Positions 15,397 to 19,780 of a stretch of 19,780 nt of DNA are shown one piece after another; within the stretch, counting starts at the first letter, position 1; each line of letters begins with the position of its first letter. The position numbers and the translations under genes were made by a program. Origin of the DNA: Desulfobacterales bacterium C00003106 (GTDB taxonomy: Bacteria; Desulfobacterota; Desulfobacteria; Desulfobacterales; C00003106); assembly GCA_001751015.1 (NCBI GenBank), contig MAXM01000178.1, forward strand, positions 1 to 19,780, written 5' to 3'. The notes beneath the pieces are model-generated. The model was given only the letters and a program-made list of their open reading frames with translations. It was not told where the DNA came from and ran no database searches.

Positions 15397-16794
15397 ATGA
15401 ATATGAGAATAGAAAAAGACAGTCTCGGTGAGATGGAAGTCCCGGCAGACAAATACTATGGGGCACAGACCGTGCGGTCGATTGAGAATTTCAAAATAGG
15501 AACTGAACCGATGCCTCGTGAGGTTATCCAGGCATTGGGCATTGTTAAAAAGGCGGCGGCAAGAGTCAACGCGCGACTTGGACTCATAGAAGAGGAAAAA
15601 GCCCGGATTATCTGCCAGGTAGCCGATGAAATCATTGACGGAAGCCTGGATGATCACTTTCCTCTTCTGGTCTGGCAGACAGGAAGCGGCACCCAGACAA
15701 ATATGAATGTCAACGAGGTCATATCGAACCGGGCCATTGAGCTGCTTGGGGGAAAGATGGGGACCAAAGACCCGATTCACCCGAACGATCATTGCAACAT
15801 GTCTCAATCCTCAAACGATGTCTTCCCCACAGCCATGCATGTTGCAGTGGTCTGGCAACTCAGTTCGCGTCTTCTCCCCATGCTCTCTCTTTTAGGAGAT
15901 ACGTTTGAGGACAAGGCAACGGCGTTTAATCATATTGTAAAGGTCGGAAGGACTCATCTTCAGGATGCTGTGCCTGTTACGTTAGGCCAGGAGTTTTCAG
16001 GATATGCGTCTCAGTTAGGTCACGGAATCAGGGCAATAAGAAACAGCCTCCCGCACCTCCTCGAACTGGCAATAGGGGGCACGGCTGTCGGGACCGGCCT
16101 CAACACACATCCCGACTATGCGGAAGACGTAGTCAAAGAGATAGCCGCAATTACCCGGTATCCTTTTGTCTGTGCGGAAAACAGATTCGAGGCATTGGCC
16201 GCCCATGATGCTCTTACAGCAGCAAGCGGCGCCCTCAAGACTGTCGCATGCAGTCTGATGAAGATTGCAAATGACATTCGCTGGCTGGCAAGCGGCCCCC
16301 GGTGCGGCATAGGAGAAATTATGCTCCCGGCAAATGAGCCTGGGAGTTCAATTATGCCGGGCAAGATCAATCCCACCCAGTGTGAAGCCATGATCATGAT
16401 ATGCGCCCAGGTGATTGGAAACGATGTGACCATAAGTCTGGCTGGAGCATCCGGCAACTTTGAACTGAATGTCTCAAAGCCGGTTATCATCTACAATCTC
16501 CTTCAGTCGATCCGCCTTCTTGCGGATGCGAGTGAATCATTTAATGATCGCTGCGCTGTCGGCATCCAGCCTGACATGGAACGCATCAGGCGGAATATGG
16601 ATAATTGCCTGATGCTGGTTGCCGCTCTGAGTCCGAAAATCGGATATGACAACGCCGCAAAGATCGCAACAAAGGCCAGCGCAGAAGGAAAGACCCTGAA
16701 ACAAGCAGCCGTTGACCTGGGGTTATTGACCGAAGAAGAATTTGACTCGTGTGTCAGGCCGGAGCAGATGATCGGGCCGCAGTTGAACAGCTAA
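15397..16794 (+). CDS. fumC: Class II fumarate hydratase
   Basis: FumC is the iron-independent tetrameric fumarase that interconverts fumarate and L-malate in the citric acid cycle. The 465-residue protein is full length (E. coli FumC 467). The superfamily signature GSSIMPGKINPTQ is at about 316-328, containing the catalytic serine loop. GRTHLQDAVPVTLGQE near 185-200 carries the histidine of the active site. QTGSGTQTNMNVNEVI and SQSSNDVFPTAMH are the other substrate-binding segments. The distinction from aspartase rests on overall fumarase motifs and length. An AGGAG at 15380-15384 lies 12 nt from ATG 15397, a somewhat long spacing, and a second ATG follows two codons later. It is a single-gene unit, ending 3 bp from the convergent fusion gene. 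Confidence 0.94.
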   Translation: MNMRIEKDSLGEMEVPADKYYGAQTVRSIENFKIGTEPMPREVIQALGIVKKAAARVNARLGLIEEEKARIICQVADEIIDGSLDDHFPLLVWQTGSGTQTNMNVNEVISNRAIELLGGKMGTKDPIHPNDHCNMSQSSNDVFPTAMHVAVVWQLSSRLLPMLSLLGDTFEDKATAFNHIVKVGRTHLQDAVPVTLGQEFSGYASQLGHGIRAIRNSLPHLLELAIGGTAVGTGLNTHPDYAEDVVKEIAAITRYPFVCAENRFEALAAHDALTAASGALKTVACSLMKIANDIRWLASGPRCGIGEIMLPANEPGSSIMPGKINPTQCEAMIMICAQVIGNDVTISLAGASGNFELNVSKPVIIYNLLQSIRLLADASESFNDRCAVGIQPDMERIRRNMDNCLMLVAALSPKIGYDNAAKIATKASAEGKTLKQAAVDLGLLTEEEFDSCVRPEQMIGPQLNS

Positions 16795-16797
16795 CAG

Positions 16798-18225
16798 CTA
16801 ACCGCACTTGTTGAAGCCTTTTGGCGAATCATCACACTTTTTTAGCGTAAGAAGGACAATCTCCCCCGGACAGTTAAAGCGGACATGCACGCCGGACGTT
16901 CCGACACCGGAGCTTGTGTACCCATACATATCCTTGTGCTTCCACAGGCCGCTCGCTGTCTTTCTCGGAGCGCGGCTGTGTGTAATAATTGGGCCGTCCC
17001 AGAAGGAAACGCGGACCTGCCCTCCATGTGTATGCCCGCAAAGGTAAAGCCTGGCCATGTGCTGAGCAGCTTCCTTATAAACCTCAGGCGAGTGCGCGAT
17101 GAAAATCTTGAAAGCATCTTCAGGGACCTGGCTGAAGGCAAGTTTCAGGTCATGGGTTCGATAATAGTGCGGGTCATCCACCCCCACAAGCCAGACTGTG
17201 TCGCCATCACGTTCCAACGCATGGGCATCATTTACGAGCATGCATATACCAGCGTCTTCAAAATCAGGGATTGCCTCAATACAATCATGATTCCCGAGCA
17301 CCCCGAAGACGCCGTCTTTTGTCCTGATCTTGCTGATTACCTGCCGGAGCCGGCTGACGGCCAGAAATGAGGAGCCGTACATCTCGGCGCGGATGTCTCC
17401 TCCAATAATGCAGATGTCGCATTCTATATCAGAAACAATATCAACTATACGTTCCGTGAGTCCCGGCAGGCCATCAAGATGAAGGTCGGATAAGAAGAGT
17501 ATCCTATAGGAATCAAACATAGGGGGAATATCAGAAAATTCCAGTTCTATTTGGCGAAATCGTATGTCTAACGCGTTTCGGACGCCTTTTTCATATTGTC
17601 TGAGAAGCTTAAAGGCGCCGGCCATCATCCATTCGTGATAGAGAATGTTTTCAAGATTGAAGCAGCGCTGCAAGGGTGGAAGAGCGATGTGACAGGCCCG
17701 CCATGCCTTGAAACGGGTGCGGGACCTGATCAGGCATGGATATCTGTTGCCGGGTACAGGAAGGATTTCTTTCTTGAAAAGGATCGCCCCAAGATGGGTA
17801 ATCGGAATAAAAAGAACAAGCAATACAGTAACAAAGACCCAATCTAACGAGAAATAGAACTTGACAAACACAAGCGGCAAGAGGCCTTCAAATATTTGAT
17901 CAAGAATGAATACTGCTGTGCCGCTTGCGATATCAAACCTTCTCTTGAGAAAACTCGATACCAGATCCCCTGTCATTGAAAAGAAACCAACACAAAATCC
18001 GAAAACAAGAGGGAACCCCAGGAACAGACTGAACAAGGTCCCTGTCGCTACGCTTCCAACGACTCCGCGGATGGTCTTATGACTCCCCATGAACGGTTTC
18101 CCATCGGCAAACATCCGGTTTCCGTCAATCGGCCGATTCCATCTCTCTTTCAGCAAGAGCGCAATAAGAGGGGGGGCCGCATTCACGGCAAGAAGAAGGA
18201 GTATGATCTTAAGGCCGATGAGCAT
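16798..18225 (-). CDS. CDP-archaeol synthase-like (CarS) membrane domain fused to a calcineurin-like phosphoesterase
   Basis: From ATG 18225 the protein is 475 residues (481 from a TTG at 18243). The N-terminal ~165 residues are hydrophobic with about four membrane segments. They carry the CarS/CdsA-type motifs GSHKTIRGVVGS and GDLVSSFLKRR, followed by an Asp-Gln-x-Phe-like DQIFEG. CarS transfers CMP from CTP onto unsaturated archaeal ether lipid phosphates. A linker of about 60 residues leads to a metallophosphoesterase at about 225-465, with metal motifs SDLHLDG, GGDI, GNHD, IAHSPE and GHTHGGQ in order. The second half resembles YkuE/YaeI-type lipid-associated phosphodiesterases. No frameshift is needed, so the fusion is genuine in this sequence. 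The substrate is unknown. It follows tlyA by under 50 bp. Confidence 0.8.
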   Translation of the reverse strand: MLIGLKIILLLLAVNAAPPLIALLLKERWNRPIDGNRMFADGKPFMGSHKTIRGVVGSVATGTLFSLFLGFPLVFGFCVGFFSMTGDLVSSFLKRRFDIASGTAVFILDQIFEGLLPLVFVKFYFSLDWVFVTVLLVLFIPITHLGAILFKKEILPVPGNRYPCLIRSRTRFKAWRACHIALPPLQRCFNLENILYHEWMMAGAFKLLRQYEKGVRNALDIRFRQIELEFSDIPPMFDSYRILFLSDLHLDGLPGLTERIVDIVSDIECDICIIGGDIRAEMYGSSFLAVSRLRQVISKIRTKDGVFGVLGNHDCIEAIPDFEDAGICMLVNDAHALERDGDTVWLVGVDDPHYYRTHDLKLAFSQVPEDAFKIFIAHSPEVYKEAAQHMARLYLCGHTHGGQVRVSFWDGPIITHSRAPRKTASGLWKHKDMYGYTSSGVGTSGVHVRFNCPGEIVLLTLKKCDDSPKGFNKCG

Positions 18226-18270
18226 GATTGTCGGATATCCCAAGGGAACGGGGGTTGATGGAATAGCAAG

Positions 18271-19170
18271 CTATTTTGATACTTTTGGGATTTGAGATCG
18301 GGCAAAGATGGCCTGAAGCTGTGATGCATAGAGAAAGTTATTTCGTCCCTGTTCTTGATGCTTTTGTGATTTGAGATCGGGCAAAGGTGGCCTGAAGCTG
18401 TGATGCATAGTTGTGGAAGTTGTTTTGTCCCCGTTCCTGAGCAATATCAGGAATTCCCTGTTCCCCTTGGGTCCTAGCACAGGGGAGGGGACAAGACCGC
18501 GGGAATCGAGGTCCATGTCCCGGAAAAAAAGGGTCAGATTCTTGATTATGGCTTCATGCTGACGTGGATCGCGCACAACGCCGCCTTTTCCCACAGCCCC
18601 TTTTCCTGCTTCAAACTGAGGCTTTATCAGCGCCATTATGTCTCCATCCGGTCTTAGAAACTTCAGTACAGCCGGCACAACAATACGAAGAGAAATAAAG
18701 GAGACATCAATAGTTATAAGATCGACAGGGCAGGGCAGGGCATCCGCCTTTAGATAGCGGATATTGGTCCGCTCAAACAGCTTCACTCGCGGATCCTGGC
18801 GGAGTTTCCATGCGAATTGACCATACCCCACATCAACGCATTGGACCTTTGATGCGCCGTGCTGCAGGAGACAATCGGTAAAACCACCTGTTGACGCCCC
18901 CACGTCAAGACATGTGAGACCGGAGACATCTATATGAAAATGTTCAAGCGCGGCCTCTAACTTGAGCCCGCCGCGGCTCACGTAGGGCATCTGTCCGCCC
19001 CGGACGCTGAGAACGGCTTCCGCCGGGACCCTGGCGCCCGCCTTATCCACGAGCCTGCCATTCACATATACCTTGCCGGCAAGAATCAACGCCTGCGCGC
19101 GCTGCCTGCTTTCCGCCAGTTGCTGTTCCACGAGCAAGAGATCAATCCGTTGTAATCGTTTGCCCTTCAT
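18271..19170 (-). CDS. tlyA: TlyA-family rRNA 2'-O-methyltransferase with repeat-derived tail
   Basis: TlyA proteins (hemolysin A family) methylate ribose in 16S and 23S rRNA. The 299-residue protein has an N-terminal S4 RNA-binding domain (about 5-65) and an FtsJ-like Rossmann methyltransferase. The SAM loop LDVGASTGGFTD lies at 88-99. The K-D-K-E catalytic set is represented by GGLK70, TIDVSF, LIKPQFE and the Glu of NREF. The usual protein ends soon after NREFLILL. Here about 50 further residues follow, low in recognisable structure and encoded by a 54-bp tandem repeat plus dispersed motifs. The start has only a weak GGA before it. The CarS-like fusion gene lies directly downstream on the same strand. 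Confidence 0.9.
   Translation of the reverse strand: MKGKRLQRIDLLLVEQQLAESRQRAQALILAGKVYVNGRLVDKAGARVPAEAVLSVRGGQMPYVSRGGLKLEAALEHFHIDVSGLTCLDVGASTGGFTDCLLQHGASKVQCVDVGYGQFAWKLRQDPRVKLFERTNIRYLKADALPCPVDLITIDVSFISLRIVVPAVLKFLRPDGDIMALIKPQFEAGKGAVGKGGVVRDPRQHEAIIKNLTLFFRDMDLDSRGLVPSPVLGPKGNREFLILLRNGDKTTSTTMHHSFRPPLPDLKSQKHQEQGRNNFLYASQLQAIFARSQIPKVSK
18278..18410. repeat. 54-bp direct repeat, 79-bp period, in the tlyA 3' end
   Basis: Positions 18278-18331 and 18357-18410 are identical at 51 of 54 bases. Each is followed by a version of the 25-bp dispersed repeat. Because the period of 79 is not a multiple of three, the two copies are read in different frames within tlyA and encode different peptides. 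Confidence 0.9.
18333..18358. repeat. Dispersed 25-bp repeat, copy b
   Basis: GAAAGTTATTTCGTCCCTG then TTCTTGA, within the tandem unit of the tlyA tail. It matches the motif at 19187-19213 almost exactly on the opposite strand. Confidence 0.7.
18415..18440. repeat. Dispersed 25-bp repeat, copy c
   Basis: GGAAGTTGTTTTGTCCCCG then TTCCTGA, a more diverged copy of the same motif in the second tandem unit. It is coding on the minus strand in tlyA. Confidence 0.55.
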
Positions 19171-19186
19171 TTCCGTGTATTGTCCG

Positions 19187-19213
19187 TTAAGGAACAGGGA
19201 CGAAATAACTTTC
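19187..19213. repeat. Dispersed 25-bp repeat, copy d (inverted)
   Basis: The plus strand reads TTAAGGAACAGGGACGAAAT then AACTTTC, the reverse complement of copy b. It lies 17 bp upstream of the tlyA start, so copies b and d bracket the tlyA gene in inverted orientation. Confidence 0.7.
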
Positions 19214-19250
19214 CCGGTTCCTAACGTAATGATTGAAGATGGAGACGATA

Positions 19251-19427
19251 TCAGCCCAAAAACCCGTAGGTTTTCAGGATAGCCACACTCGCTGTGGCAT
19301 CGAAATCACTGTCATAAGGGTCTCGGAAAACGCTTTTTGCATCCGAATCGGAGAACCACCGGAGAGCATAAGCTGTTCGACACGGCAAGGCAATCACCGA
19401 TTCAGGCGCGCTTGTAAAGATCATCAT
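19251..19427 (-). CDS. Small hypothetical ORF overlapping the antitoxin stop
   Basis: A 58-codon frame begins at ATG 19427 and overlaps the stop of the MazE-like gene by four bases (ATGA). That junction is common in antitoxin-toxin pairs. The product contains SDSDAKSVFRDPYDSDF and ends LKTYGFLG. I do not recognise it: it lacks the length (about 110 residues) and motifs of MazF. It may be a genuine small protein, a toxin remnant or a chance frame. Confidence 0.25.
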   Translation of the reverse strand: MMIFTSAPESVIALPCRTAYALRWFSDSDAKSVFRDPYDSDFDATASVAILKTYGFLG

Positions 19428-19576
19428 CGGATTTTCCTGATTGGCGCGACAACGATGATGCCGTCTCGTACCGCAATGTCCACCTCGTCCCCAACTTCAA
19501 GGCGAGCATCTTCCAGCACGTTATTGGCAAGACGTAGTCCCTGACTATTACCCCATTTTTGAATCTTCGTATGCAT
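19424..19576 (-). CDS. Short MazE/AbrB-like antitoxin, C-terminus missing
   Basis: The 50-residue product (start MHTKIQKWGNSQGLRLAN, then LEVGDEVDIAV and GIIVVAPIR) has the swapped-hairpin AbrB/MazE DNA-binding fold signature. A strong AAGGAG ribosome site (19585-19590) is 8 bases before the ATG. MazE-type antitoxins are usually 70-85 residues, with an acidic C-terminal tail that wraps the toxin. Here the frame stops after RKIR, exactly where that tail should begin, at two consecutive TGA codons. It is probably a truncated or decaying antitoxin, or a stand-alone AbrB-type regulator. A partner toxin of normal size is not visible downstream. Confidence 0.75.
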   Translation of the reverse strand: MHTKIQKWGNSQGLRLANNVLEDARLEVGDEVDIAVRDGIIVVAPIRKIR

Positions 19577-19584
19577 GTGACAAT

Positions 19585-19590
19585 CTCCTT
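19585..19590 (-). promoter_or_regulatory. Ribosome binding site of the MazE-like gene
   Basis: AAGGAG on the minus strand, 8 bases before ATG 19576, is one of the strongest ribosome sites in the window. It supports real translation of this very short gene. Confidence 0.75.
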
Positions 19591-19780
19591 GTGTATATCC
19601 TAAGTATAGCCATCCTATGCCAGGCAGTCAAGAGGTATTTTAGGCCAACGCGACCGGCCATTGGAGAGCTAACCTGCCGCTAACATGTTGAAGTAATGAC
19701 CTTTGCAAAGGCGCAGGCTTTGATGGGGCAGGATGTTTCAGATACCGTCGATGCTGGCGGTCAGGTTGAGCGCATGATTC
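19591..19780. other. Window end without a confident gene
   Basis: A plus-strand frame opens at ATG 19696 (MTFAKAQALMGQDV) and runs for 28 codons to the window edge, but it lacks a clear ribosome site. Nothing else is recognisable. The promoter of the MazE-like gene should lie here. Confidence 0.3.

Noticed and set aside
19696..19780. Plus-strand frame opening at the window end
   Set aside because: Only 28 codons are visible, with no clear ribosome site or motif; too little to call a gene.
1..19780. CRISPR array, tRNA or rRNA genes
   Set aside because: No regularly spaced repeat array, cloverleaf or rRNA-like segment was seen by eye. The repeats present are palindromic or dispersed.

Overview
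The window looks like chromosome from a deltaproteobacterial-type bacterium (Desulfobacterota or a near relative). This is inferred from the gene content: a type II secretion locus with a GspN of the deltaproteobacterial kind, ExeA/GspB-like partners inside it, and many short palindromic intergenic repeats. No rRNA or other phylogenetic marker was available to test the assignment. Genes are densely packed on both strands and I see no phage, integrase, transposase or CRISPR array.

Layout. Positions 1-243 hold a 179-bp palindromic element (copy 1) and a short dispersed repeat. On the minus strand follow an MBL-fold hydrolase (244-1098) and prfB (1139-2243). prfB is encoded in two frames joined by a classical CTT-TGA-C programmed +1 frameshift.

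From 2471 to 12703 on the plus strand runs a type II secretion (T2SS) locus in the order gspL-gspM-gspN-gspC-exeA(gspA)-gspB-like TPR-gspD-gspE. It supplies the cytoplasmic ATPase, inner-membrane platform parts, the periplasmic linker GspC, the peptidoglycan-linked AAA ATPase and the outer-membrane secretin. gspF, the pseudopilins gspG-K and the prepilin peptidase are not here and must lie elsewhere. Palindromic elements sit directly upstream and downstream of exeA.

Convergent to gspE, and overlapping it by 20 bp, is a minus-strand operon: eukaryotic-type UTP-glucose-1-phosphate uridylyltransferase, a short MoaE-like protein and moaC (15004 down to 12684). A regulatory intergenic region (15005-15396) separates it from the divergent fumC. 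That region contains two plausible sigma70-type promoters, a 50-bp hairpin between 10-bp direct repeats, and a 124-bp palindromic element that would fall in the fumC leader.

Convergent to fumC is a minus-strand pair: tlyA (rRNA 2'-O-methyltransferase, with a repeat-derived C-terminal tail) and a fusion of a CDP-archaeol-synthase-like (CarS) membrane domain to a calcineurin-like phosphoesterase. Upstream of tlyA lies a short MazE/AbrB-like antitoxin gene whose stop overlaps a small unknown ORF.

The most notable items are the CarS-like/phosphoesterase fusion, the split T2SS locus, a family of modular palindromic elements that share a core but differ in their ends, and a 54-bp tandem repeat that extends the tlyA reading frame.
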